A DNA stretch of 64,000 nt from Drosophila miranda (Eukaryota > Arthropoda > Insecta > Diptera > Drosophilidae). The position numbers and the translations under genes are program-made. Positions 46,358 to 57,558 of the stretch are shown one piece after another. Each line of letters opens with the position of its first letter. Within the stretch, counting starts at the first letter, position 1. The notes beneath the pieces are model-generated. The model ran no database searches, was not told the DNA's origin, and saw nothing but the letters and a program-made list of their open reading frames with translations. The stretch spans positions 15,562,001 to 15,626,000 of the forward strand of contig NC_046675.1 in NCBI RefSeq assembly GCF_003369915.1, in the 5' to 3' direction.

Positions 46358-49300
46358 GTGAGTACTGTGTTTTGTGTGTGTTAAATATGTACCAAGAACT
46401 CTCTCATTACTGTTGCGATACGTTGCCAAAAAATCGAAATCGAAAAACTTAACAACAATCAGTTAGAGAAAGAGTCAGATAGCAGGCACGAGCTTTGCCC
46501 AGCTCCCCCGCCCAGCCGGGTGGGGGGACAGGTGCTTCTCTGCCAAGGACATCGAGGTACTTTCACCACTTAGATGGCGATGAAGAAGATCACAGTGCAA
46601 TGACCCATTGAAGAAACGAGCTGATGGCCATGGCCTAGCTCCAGATGGAATACGGCATCGGAGACAGGGCGGGCCAGGTCCCGGCTCGCCTAGTCCGAAG
46701 CCTGATCTGTCGGTAAATGGAATTCAATATTCCATATTTTGTATACATATATCTTATAGATATTCAACCCCCTCCATTTATCGAAGTTTTACAGCATGTC
46801 TTTTGTTCGATTTTATCTTTCTGCCAGAAAACTATAACACCCAAAAGATTTCTTTCTTTTTATCCAACTAAAGTGCCATACTTTTTTATATTTTTACTTA
46901 ACATACTCACAAACTATGAGTCACACTCAAAAACAACAATTCTTCTCTAGATTTTTAAGGAAAGCATGAAAGATTTTCGAACATACATATTGCCATGTCC
47001 GTCTCTGACTTTTAAAGTTTACAGAGATCTGTCTGTCCGTTTTTTTGGCAAACCTTTCAATGAGTTTTGTGGTTATTCTAGTAAAACACTGTATTGGCGT
47101 TCATTTTTTCTGGCAGAATCGCATCACTTTTTAATATAACAACAATACGAAACCTTCTGGAGAAAAACCTACCATATTCCATATGTATATTTTCGATAAT
47201 ATAGTGTAGAACATTTTCCTACTTTTTCTTACATTTTTAAAAGTATTATTCGATATAGCATAGCAAAGAATGATTCGATTCCCAAAGATTATGTTTACTA
47301 AACGGAAATGTTGTCCCTTTTTTCTCTTCATTTTTCTTACACGTTACTCTTATCTGCTATTTGACGACATTGGTTGTCTGGGGTGAATCATTTGATTGTT
47401 CCATCTATCGAAACGACGAAGTTTTAAATGACTACATTATATATGTATGTACGCATAATGTATCTATACGTTTATGTACGAGTAATTTTGCTTATTCTAA
47501 TGGGGAACAAGGGGGGGAAAAATGCAAAAATATCTTCCCAAATCTGTATCTGTACACTAATCTGTATGTAAATCTAAATACATAGTTTATTATATTTGGA
47601 AGTGAAAATTAGGTTTCAGAATGGCGATGTAATTCAATTTTAAGCACATATACATACATATGTAAAAATCAATGCAGGCGTTACATTACGTAGCACACGT
47701 AGCCTATAGATTCATATAGTACAGCTTGTTGTCCGGTATATGTGTCCGATGTCACCACCTCGATGAGCTGTTTTATTTCCATTGGGTGTCCCCCGGTCTT
47801 TTACATATGTATGTAGATATTGCATTCGACATTTTTATTGCTGTCGGTAACACCTGATCTTTCTTTGTTCCGGTGATAGCTTCCTTATATAAGAGATATG
47901 TACGTAAGTTTGACCATACATGGTCATGCTCCGCTCTTCTAACTTATCGGGCGGTTTTATAGATTAGAGGTTAAGGTATTTTCGGCTGATTATCTATTTT
48001 TGCCACCGGCTTTTGTGATGTCACAAGCGAAGAAAATCAAGTGCATTGTAGACAGCTGATTCATGACCCAAATTTTTGCGAGCACGTTTTTCTAGCCGGC
48101 AAATGCCAATATATAGTATAAATACTTATCAGGTTAGTACTCATGCAAGTACATAAACATTTGAGTTCCTTATATGCATGTTAAGCATACATACATTTTG
48201 ATTTAAACAATCCGATTTTCGGGGCTCGTTTTAAATTACCCCGCGACCCTTTTCAGGGTCACTTGTTTGTTGTGAAATTCAAAAAGAATGATCTGCAGAA
48301 ACACTGAGAGAGAAGGAGAACGCGACTACCACCAGATAGTCTTGCGAGAGAGCGCATAAACACATGCGTGGAGAGCGAGATCCAGTAGTGGGAGTAGTGT
48401 TAGTGTGCTCCAGTCTCATTCACCCTCTTATTGTCAATACATGCATCCCTCTCTCTGAGCGACAGAGATAGCTCTACTTACATACATATGTATACACATA
48501 CATGAGATGACCGGCAACAGGTTAGTGTATCACACACATACACAAATTGAATATTTGTCTGCCAAAATGCATTGCGTATACGAGCCGTTGCCGGTTAATG
48601 CTAATTAAATGATATTAATCAACTACATTTCTTTGATTTAGTGAGATTTCTTACACAATTTGATCTTTGAAAATGTGAAAAATTGAAAAGTGTTAGGTCG
48701 TTTGTCCCATTGTTTTAAGACACTCCCTTTTAAGTATTGCCCTTATATGGTACAGAACAATTAGCAATCCTGGGTGGCTCTGGTGAAATTCAAGTGGCAA
48801 ATGTATTAGTGCATTCCAAAACTGTTAACTTCTTTTTGGACAGCCTATGACTGTCAAGTATCTATGTATGTAATTGGCAGAAGAATAAATCCGAGCAAAC
48901 GCGAACCACACACTTCGGCAGAGAGGCGGTCGCCGGTGAACCTCTCTCTCTCTGTCTTTTTCCGCAACCGTAATACAAGCATGTGTTCGGTCAGAGTGGG
49001 ATGACAATAGAAATCGTACTTGTTGCGCGACGTCGCGACGTCAGCTGTTGGTGTAGGACCGATGGCTAGTATTGGTTAGCGCTCTCTTGCTCTCTCTCTC
49101 TCTGACCGGCGACACACAGATACATACATATGTACCTTTGCACGGGTTTGTTTTGAGGCTCGCATTGATATTGCCACAAGTGGAGACCAGGCTCCATTCG
49201 TAAAAAGTCGTTGCAACCGTTAAGTTCGTAAGCGGATAATACAGCACTCAGCGCGAGATCCACCGGCAATTCGAAATATACTTAGGTGAATATCTATTGG

Positions 49301-50564
49301 AATTTAATATTGCGACCCATTCGAAATATTTCCCTTGAGATATTTCTTTTCCCTTTTATTTTATGATCTTGGGCAGAACGAAGTCACAGAAGTCAGTCTC
49401 AGAAGTTATTAACCGTTTATTCTGTTTCATTTTTTGCTCTACAATTTCTAGATGTTTTTTGCAAATATTTTGTTTTTGTAATAATAGTACTCGTAACAAT
49501 AACTTGGTTTTTCTGCGTTTACGAATTAAGAAAATGTAATTCCCAGTAAAAATCTCCACTTCAGTGTAGGGCATTTGGTGCACCTTCAACCCCCAGTCGT
49601 CCGATCGCACGGATCGAGACATGTTCGATCGTGTTCAATTTCTGTGTGGTTGTTGTGCCTCCTAGTGGTACTCTGCGTCATGAGTACCTTTTCAATGTGT
49701 GAGTGCGCTCTCGCTCTCCGTCTGAAAAATGGCTCAGGCGGTATTCTCTCTCTCTACATTTCCCTTCTTTGTACTTGTGAATTGCAATTTTTGTTATTTG
49801 CGGGGGGGGACAAAGAAATAATTTTTTTTTTTTTGTCAGATATGGAGGAAAGAAAACTAAAAACATTTGCAAATAGGACTATTAGTTTTTAATTTAAACA
49901 TTTCAAGCCGAACAATTTCGATCTTGAAATTTTTAAAAGATTATTCCTTATATTTTCCTTTTCGATTGAAATCGAACAATTTTATAAATGTTTATCCCGA
50001 TTTGTTCCTGTTTCCAAACTTCATTTATTCGTTGCTTTTAATTTCACAACAAAGTGCAAGAGAGACAAATATTGTGCGACAAGTTTCGCTACTCTTTACT
50101 TCTAAAGTTCCCAAAACAAACTACATCGTTAAGTCTGCTGGCGCCACTTTGATGTATTTGGAAGTAATTAAGTGAGCGTGTAGAATGTATGTAGAGAACA
50201 CAGAGGAGTTTAACAAATTTTAAACAATAAATGCTACATTTTAACGATATTGCGTAGTAGTATATTCAATCACACTCAGCGCCACTGAGCCATGTCAGTA
50301 CCAGCCATGTAGATGTCATGTACTTTCACTTGTACATCTACAGTCGAACTGAATTTTAAAAATTTGTTTTATTATTTATTAATTTAAAATTGAATTTCGA
50401 GCTAGAGTAAAAAATATTTTTGGATCTTCTTCAGTTCATCTGATCCGTTAAATTCCATAATAGGTTCTTAAAAGAAGCTTACACACACTAGCACACATAA
50501 TGGAATTTCATTGAACTGAAGTTTTTGTCAAATTATTCTAATAATATTTTGTTTTTTATCGTAG
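46358..50564 (+). other. Xrp1: Large Xrp1 intron
   Basis: 4.2 kb between the donor at 46358 and the acceptor TTTTTTATCGTAG before 50565. AT-rich, with CT and CA tracts, many ACATATGT motifs, and a palindrome holding two GACGTC cores at 49029-49042. It may include further promoters or untranslated exons. No coding sequence is supported. Confidence 0.6.
49029..49042. promoter_or_regulatory. GACGTCGCGACGTC palindrome with two CRE cores
   Basis: A perfect 14-base palindrome composed of two GACGTC half-consensus CRE cores flanking CG, followed by AGCTG. It suggests a bZIP-bound element within Xrp1. Confidence 0.4.
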
Positions 50565-51934
50565 AATACCTGCAAGACATAGAAGCAACGTCATCGTGTA
50601 GCAGCGAAAGCGGAAAGGAGATTTTTACTGAAACGGATATTCTTGACTTTGACTTTGATATAAACTTGATTGCCGAGGATCACATTGAGCTTGAGCCCAA
50701 GAAAATGGATCGGTGCAATCTGGTTATGGATGACATCAACAACGACAACCTCGACGACTTTAAACTTCAAATGGATGATTACGATTTCCAGCAACTGACT
50801 GGAGAGGAGGAGACCCTGGACATGGCCCCCATGTGCGGCATCAACTTCAATCAACCCAATAATTTCATAGACCTTAACGACATACTAACCGGATCCCAGG
50901 ACCCCATGCTCTCAACACTCTCACAGACCTCCACCAACACCAAATGCTTCAGCGAAGAACCGCTGCTGGCCGACGAGAACAGCTACGGCGGCAGCATGTA
51001 CGTCTGTAGTCAGGAATCGTTGGGCTTCGGCCAGGTGGACGATGTCAAGCCAGTTACCGATCCGGAAGTTGGCGGCAGCAGCGTCTCCGTGGCCATCCGA
51101 CACACCCTGTCCAACCCTCTGGTTGGACTAAAGCGCACGGCCTCGGCGGCAGTGCTCGCCCCTGCGGGCGAGACACAGGCGCAGAAGCGGAGCAAGCTGA
51201 TGGTCAAGATCAACAGCCAGTCGCCGCCTGCATTCAGCCAATCAGAAGACATAAGCACACCCGACATCATTGAGCACGTCTTGAATTTTGAGAGGGTAAG
51301 TGTTTGCAAAGTCCACGTTCCCATTCTGAGAATGATTCCTAACCGGCCCGCTCTCTACCACAAACAGCCCGAGGCCGCCAACACCACCATCATCACATCA
51401 CATGCCGGAATCATCGAGGATCTGCGGAGCGCCGAGGAGGAAACCACCACCGATTTCTCAGCTCCGAACACACCGCACAGCTACTACTCGGCGTGCTCCT
51501 CCAGCGTAGCCCCAACCTGCCAGTCAGGGTTCGGCGGCTTCCTCACTGCTCCAGCCTCCCCCGCCTACTCAGTCGCCAGTACCTCCCAGTTCAGTGCCAC
51601 CACCTCGACGAACGGAAACGCCAACAAGCGAAAGCGCGGCCGTCCCGCCAAAGAGCACGCGGACGGACCAGACCCGGAGGTGATGTCCCGCATGGACGAC
51701 GAGAAGCGAAAGGCATACATAGACCGCATCAAGAACAACGAGGCCAGCCGCGTATCGCGCCGGAAGACGAAGAGTCGCGATGAGCTCGAGAAGCAGTTGG
51801 AGGAGGAGCTGGTGGCCGAGAACGAAAGCCTGTTGACCCAGTCACAGCGGGTGGACCACAAGGAGACCCTGTTCAAGAACTACCTGATGGTCCGCCAGCG
51901 GAACAACAGCACCTTTGTCAAAAAGGAGCACTAG
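50565..51934 (+). CDS. Xrp1: Xrp1 common coding exons: AT-hook and bZIP transcription factor
   Basis: Two exons, 50565-51295 and 51368-51934, with a 72-base in-frame intron (GTAAGT...CAAACAG); both upstream exons join in phase. Xrp1 is a nuclear stress factor that works with the C/EBP-like partner Irbp18 in DNA damage, ribosomal-protein loss, cell competition and PERK signalling. An acidic N-terminal activation region (EIFTETDILDFDFDINLIAED) is followed by Ser/Pro-rich linkers. An AT-hook (KRKRGRPAKEH) lies close before the bZIP basic region (RIKNNEASRVSRRKTKSRDELEKQ), with a leucine zipper to about 40 residues from the end. The stop is TAG at 51932. No frame damage. Identification rests on the AT-hook plus bZIP combination, the protein sequence and the neighbourhood. 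Confidence 0.95.
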
Positions 51935-52530
51935 CAGCCAGGCCAGCCTTAGATTCTCGTAGCCATAAATACATAGAACTGTCGTTACCTACTGATATCG
52001 CATATTGCGGTGAATCGCCTTAAGTCGAGAGAGATCCCCTGTCATCCATTGTCTAGTTAAGTTGTTGTTGTAGTTGAGAAGAGAAAGTCCAATATCCATT
52101 ACATATCCCCGCCCAAAGCTGGGGAGAACATCATGTGTCATGACATTGAACTGATGTAAAACCTAAACCATAATTACCAACATATTATGAATAGAGGCGC
52201 CACAGAGCGCGAGGTGTGATTATTTTTAAAACGTACTTTTTATTATGTTTGCAAGAACTTTAAAATTTTACCACCATGTTTTTTGTATCCACGTATAATG
52301 TTTTGATCCTAAGTGTAATCTCAAAAACACAAAATCACAAAAAAAAAAAACCTCTTTATGGGTAGAGATTACAAAATGTATTGTTTTAACCTCATTGATG
52401 AAGAAAAAATGTTAAAAACACACAACAAAAAAATATATATGTCATATTGTTAAGAACAATTTACTTATATTATATACAATATATATACGTAATCATTTGA
52501 ATAAAGTTCATGTTAAAAAGAGCATGACAA
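51935..52530 (+). other. Xrp1: Xrp1 3' untranslated region
   Basis: AT-rich, frame-free; poly(A) signal AATAAA at 52500-52505. The opposite-strand gene Mpc1 has a candidate signal at 52582-52587 (minus). The two transcripts therefore end tail to tail within about 100 bases. Confidence 0.7.
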
Positions 52531-53081
52531 AATCAAAAAAAAAAAGAACAAAATATGTTTTTGATTGTATTTTCAATTGATTTTATTCAATTTTAAACCA
52601 TACTACATGAAGGCCAATCGTATAAAAATTATATTCTTTAATTCCTCTAAATTTGACTACTTTGCACCGTATTGAAAATTTGAACAACCGCCGAACGATA
52701 TGGTATTGGTGTGCCAACAATTTACAAACAAAAAATGTACTCATTTGCATTAGACTTATCTGGAATTGGAATCGGTATTGTGCGGGGTGCGGCTGCGTCG
52801 CGCGATGAGCTCTCCAAAGCGCCATTAAACGAATACAGTCAAAGGTCAACCGCAGTGGCATGACAACTTCAGTTTGTCCAGTGATGAGATTCAGCCAGCT
52901 GTGTGGTGTTGAACGCGGCAATTACTGCACCACTGGTGGCTGATTGGCAGTACAATTTGCATGTGCGTTGCGTGTCGCCAGTAAATTGTTGTAGGTACTG
53001 TTGGGTAAATATTTGAAGAGGCATCGCGCGTTTGTGATTCGGGGCTTGTGGAGGGTCAGGCTGGTGGAGGGAGAGCATCGT

Positions 53082-53728
53082 TTACTCCGACTGATCCTTT
53101 TCGCCATAGTTATAGTGGAGGAAGCGCAGGCCCTGCACAGACTGGGCCGTGGCATTGGTGGCATGGCAGGCGAACAGAAGCCAATTCCGGGGCTGCACCT
53201 TGTAGGCGAAGCGCATGAAGATACACGAGTAGAGCGTCAGAGCTGGAAGGGAAACGTTTTGTGATCAGTAATGTAATCTAGTATGTGGGATTCAATTAAC
53301 GCCAGCCTTATCAGCAGCCCCTTCGAAAGACTCGACGCGTTTCTCGCTTATCAGAGAGCCAGACCAGTAGTGATTTGCACATAGCCTTATCATATAAAAT
53401 AGTACTCGTTCTGATTAGGAAATCTGCGACGGAAACTTTCGATGCTGAACACGCGTGTAGCGTCAAAACTGGTTTGCTGATCAAATCCACATCTTACCGA
53501 GTGTCATTTTGCCCGATATGAACTTGGGGCTCTTTTGTGTATCGGCGAGTGCGGCCAGCGGAATGCCCCAATTGGCCACGGGTCCCCAGAAGTGGGTGCT
53601 ATTGATGAGAAAAGATAGCAGCAATCAATTACGAATTCTAGAACCCAAGGGGACCTTCAAACGCACCTCATAAAGTAGTCCCTCCATTCCTTGCTGGCCG
53701 TTGTGGCCATTCCGCGTCTGATGGACAT
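53082..53728 (-). CDS. Mpc1: Mitochondrial pyruvate carrier subunit 1
   Basis: Three exons on the minus strand: 53728-53667, 53598-53498 and 53242-53082, with GT...AG introns in matching phases. The product is 107 residues, the length of the D. melanogaster protein. With Mpc2 it forms the inner-membrane carrier that brings pyruvate into the matrix. The start [20 protein letters not shown], the MPC-family core [20 protein letters not shown] and the [23 protein letters not shown] membrane region are all present. [11 protein letters not shown] and LRFLHYNYG follow. Exon 1 ends AG, completed by C to serine as in other flies. It faces Xrp1 tail to tail. Confidence 0.97.
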
Positions 53729-54084
53729 GATGCTTTTACTCGGGTAGGGGATAATCCAAATACAGCCGAATAAGTTGATTAGATGGTTGGTTCACCTGTA
53801 TGGTAAAATACCGATTTGATTGTCTCTCGCCTCGAAACTATAAAATGTTCCTTAGGGTCTTACAGGTTGTTGATGTTCTCGTTCTCGCTAGCAGGCCTTG
53901 ATCCAAAAGACCAGAAATTTTGCTCTATTGGTGGCAGGCAGAGTTTTCCGGATAACTGAAATTTAATGTTTCGATGTCTAAAATTCGGTTTGTTGATGTG
54001 TTCAAGCCCAGACAGTTATATAAATTTTCGAAACGAAAAAACAACAAACCACAACAACACAAATTTCAGAGCAGATGTGTCAAA

Positions 54085-54109
54085 CAGTGTGACCGCGGAT
54101 TTATCGATA
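54085..54109 (-). promoter_or_regulatory. Mpc1: Mpc1 core promoter: Motif 1 and DRE
   Basis: On the minus strand CGGTCACACTG (54095-54085) is an exact Motif 1 (YGGTCACACTR), usually at the start site of broadly expressed fly genes. TATCGATA (54102-54109), the DREF site, sits just upstream in that orientation. The pair is typical of housekeeping promoters and fits Mpc1, whose start codon is about 360 bases downstream. Confidence 0.7.
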
Positions 54110-54159
54110 CCCTCAGACGACCCTCAGAAATATACCGAAACATACCGCGTCATTTTCAA

Positions 54160-54197
54160 AATATACCGTAAATATACTGACGAATTCAAGTTCTATT
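54160..54197 (+). repeat. 38-bp sequence shared with 30404-30441
   Basis: AATATACCGTAAATATACTG through TTCTATT, with one mismatch to the copy at 30404-30441. Both copies lie just downstream of a TATCGAT motif on the plus strand. Confidence 0.75.
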
Positions 54198-54212
54198 TTA
54201 CATATTCCTCGT

Positions 54213-55190
54213 TTTTGATATTCCGTCGAATATTACTAGTTATATAGAACATTTAGCCATGCCATAATAATTTTATACGATTGATGAATCAATTTTCTAT
54301 TTAACTGGTGTATTCTTAATACTTGTTTTTATTGCATTTTGACTAAAAAGAGGTTTTAGCGAAATAAGTCAAACAAAAAACAAGTAGCGAAATAGGTCAA
54401 TCAAAACAAACGAAAGACTATAGTCGTTCCTATTGTTCAATTTTGATATTCCGTCGAATATTATTAGCTAGTTAAAACAATTTGCCATGTCCACATAATT
54501 TTATACGATTCTTAAATTAATTTTCTATTTAACTGGTGTATTCTTAATACTTGCTCTTATTGGATCTTGTCTAAAAAAAGGTTTTAGCGAAATAGTTCAA
54601 AATAAAAAAACGAAAGAGGATAGTCTTTCATTTTCCCCATTTTGTTGATACCGTTGAATAATTATGGCTAACAAACCCCTTAGTTCTGCCCACATAATTT
54701 TAGGCCGTTGATGAATACATTTTCTACAAGATTGGCTAGTTTTTAGTCATTGCTTTTATTGTATTTTGGCTAAAACAAGTTTTAGACTAAATAGTTCAAC
54801 AAAAAAAACAGTCGAAATGTTGCTGGTATTTGAAGACATGATGCGTGTATAGACCTTTGTATACCCTATTTCGTTAATTTAATATGAAGATCCTGTTTTC
54901 CTAACTGTTTTTAAAACGTAATTAATAAAGAAATTTTCCCAAATTGATATGTTTTAGACATATATGTATGTACATGCATATGATTAGTATCTTGTAACCT
55001 ACGGAGCCTGGGTTAATACGACGAATTCTTGGTTTTGGATCTTCCCTCAAATATAACTAGCTATATACATACATATGTAGATCTCTGAGCTTTGGCCAAA
55101 TAATTTTATATGATTGCTGAATCAATTTTTTACTTAACTGGCCTATTCTAAATACTTGCTTTTATTTGATTTCTAGGTGTTTATCCAATT
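54213..55190 (+). repeat. Degenerate tandem repeat, unit about 200 bp, four copies
   Basis: Recurring core: GATATTCCGTCGAATATTA..., then ATAATTTTATACGATTGATG, TCAATTTTCTATTTAACTGG, TGTATTCTTAATACTTG, then GGTTTTAGCGAAATA(A)GTCAA. Copies begin near 54,215, 54,441, 54,645 and 55,036; the first two are most alike. The region between the third and fourth copies is interrupted. It could be a diverged local satellite or a nested mobile element fragment. Confidence 0.75.
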
Positions 55191-55199
55191 GTAGGCAAA

Positions 55200-57340
55200 C
55201 GGTGCTACTAGTTAGGATTAGCATCCGGCCTAAAAAGTTTCTTATCAGTCAGCTTGAATAGTTTTGCAGCAGTCAGCTACTATAGTTTCACAGCAGCCAG
55301 ACTGACAAGTTTCACAGCATTCATATTTTTGTTTTATAGCAGCCAAGATTAAGTCACAGCATCCCTTTATAGCTAGCAGCTAGTCATAATTTCTGGGTAG
55401 TTACCGTATAGTTTCATACCAGCCAGCAACGGTTAACGATTATTAATAATAATTAAAATATCGGTTTTGGTAATAGAGAGTTTAAATCGGTTTATTTCGG
55501 TTAACGGTTCGGTTCCCGTTCCGGTTCCGGTTCCTGTTTCGGTATGATTCGCAGCTTCAAGTGTTTAATCCACCACGCGCTTCCGCTCTTTCGCTCTTTA
55601 CGGCCATCAAAAGAGATTTGGGGCGGCGCGAGCTGGTGCGCCGTGCGACACACATTCTGCGCCGCCGAGTCCTTGGGTCCCCGAAGCATTCGCAGCAGCA
55701 GCAGAAGCGGATTCGCATTCGGCACTCGGTTTCAGAGTGAATTTGCAACTCGAGAGTGACGGCACGACGGCGGCTAACGGAACAAGGCTCGGTAAATAGT
55801 CCAGGCGAAACACACAGAGGCGGCGGCATCCACAACAGTGGCAGTGGCAGTGGCAGTGTCAGCAGCACCAACACACAGACAAGAGGATAGGCAAAGCAGA
55901 GCAGAGTGGAAGTGGAAATGGGAATGGTCATGCCTGCCGCTGTCGCTGTCGCCGTCGCTGCTTCTCCTACCATGTAATCCCCACTAGCGTCTGTGTATGT
56001 TGTGTGTGTGTGGTCAGTGTGTGTCATTTTCCCAGTGCGGTAGACCAGACTATGACGAAAAGACTACGGCGGAAAATCGGAAAATTGGAATCGTGTGTGC
56101 ATTTGGAAAACCAAACCGTCTGCGTGTGCTTCTTTTGTTACTGATGGTGCTGTCGGTCCATACTCGTTAAGCCAGCGTCATCAGTGGCAACAGCCGCACC
56201 GCAACCCAACCCCCAGAAGAACGAGTATGGTATGGCATGCCCTGCCGCTGCCGCCGCCATACAGCCCTCAGCAGAAAAATCAATCCCCCGGCCGCACAGC
56301 GCAGACAGCGCCGCACCAGACGTGGGAGTGTTTTTTTTTTTTGTCTTTCGCAAGAAGAAAAACGAAAAACCGTCAACCTCCAAGCCGAATAGAAATTGTA
56401 CTTTTTATGCCATTGCAGACACAGTATTTGTTTCGAAATATTCCGCAGACAAAACCTTTAGCCAGCCCCCTACACAACACACGAGAAAGACTGACAGGCA
56501 GAAAATGTTAAGAGAAAATCAAATGGCCGCTCCCAAAAAATCCCGAATTTATCCACAACAACCAGAGCAGGGCAGAGCATGGCCACGGGGCAATGGGAAC
56601 GGGGGGAACAGGAAACGAGGGGGAGAGCAACCACAACAACAGACAAAGAAATTAAAAGAAAGAGTAGTAGCATTGAGAAGAATCGAAATCGGCACATAAA
56701 GATGCTTTAAAAGGCATTATGATATTAAATATATATTATATGAGCAGAGTTGGTGGGCGTGTCGGTAGTGGTAGTGGCCCGACCTACTTTGGCTTAAGTC
56801 TGAAGGTCTTTGTCATTAGTTGGGCTCTCTAAGAACTCTGGGCTAATTACCAGAAGACGACGGCAGCCCCGGCTGTGCCCAGCTCTGGGGTAGAATTTTC
56901 ACCAAATGTCTCAATTGAATAAGTGCGAAATTCGAGTAGAGCAGAGCTCCACACATGGATGGGGATAGTTAGTCCGAATGGGTGAGTGGGTGAATGGGTG
57001 TCCATTGTGCCGAGCCTAGTTAAAGTGTCCGAATCTTAATCTGTTTACTTGTCGGCTGTTGATTCAATCAACACGAACACACAGATGCACTCTCTCAATG
57101 CAAATTGGGTTTATTGTTCGGACAATTGGATAAGATTTGCTTAGGTGATTGGCTCGGAAGATTATGAGCTCGAAAGATGATGTATGTGCTGTGCTGGCTT
57201 GGACGTTGACGCTGACGTTGAGGATGAGGTGATTTGGCACTTGTCAGATCTAGTTTCAGTTGCTAAACAGCAACCAGTGCGTGAGGACGACCCGTGTTCA
57301 AGCCCATAGACGATTACCCAAAAACAGACTCTGTTGAGCA
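55200..57340. other. Intergenic region, no gene supported
   Basis: 55,240-55,430 has a loose repeat of (TTT)CACAGCAGCCAG-like words. 55,500-56,700 holds several overlapping open frames on both strands with simple-repeat translations. None has a coherent protein, and some are probably transcribed leader of the gene to the right. Confidence 0.5.
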
Positions 57341-57558
57341 GTGCTAATCCTTTCATCTATCCCTCTCTTTCTCTCCGAACACAAAAAGGATTTTCCGTGA
57401 AAGTGACTCGAGTGCGAAATGATATTTTAAGAAACAAAGCGAATCAGGCCAGAGCCAAAGTGCAAACAAAACGAAAAGTGTTCAGCAGCAAACATCGCAC
57501 CCACAAAAGGATCGGGGCCCAAGGAGCCACAGACTGCACTCCAATGCAGTCCCCACTG
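57341..57558 (+). other. Possible untranslated 5' exon ending in a GTGCGT donor
   Basis: Purine-rich, CAAA-rich leader-like sequence ending CCCACTGTAG|GTGCGTATAAG. It resembles fly 5' leaders and may belong to the same gene as the coding exon at 62,191. The 5' end is not defined. Confidence 0.3.

Noticed and set aside
51010-51324. Antisense frames opposite the Xrp1 bZIP exons
   Set aside because: Shadows of a well-supported coding exon on the other strand.
55544-56700. Several open frames of 70-170 codons on both strands
   Set aside because: They begin at or near simple repeats, overlap one another in opposite directions and give no recognisable protein.
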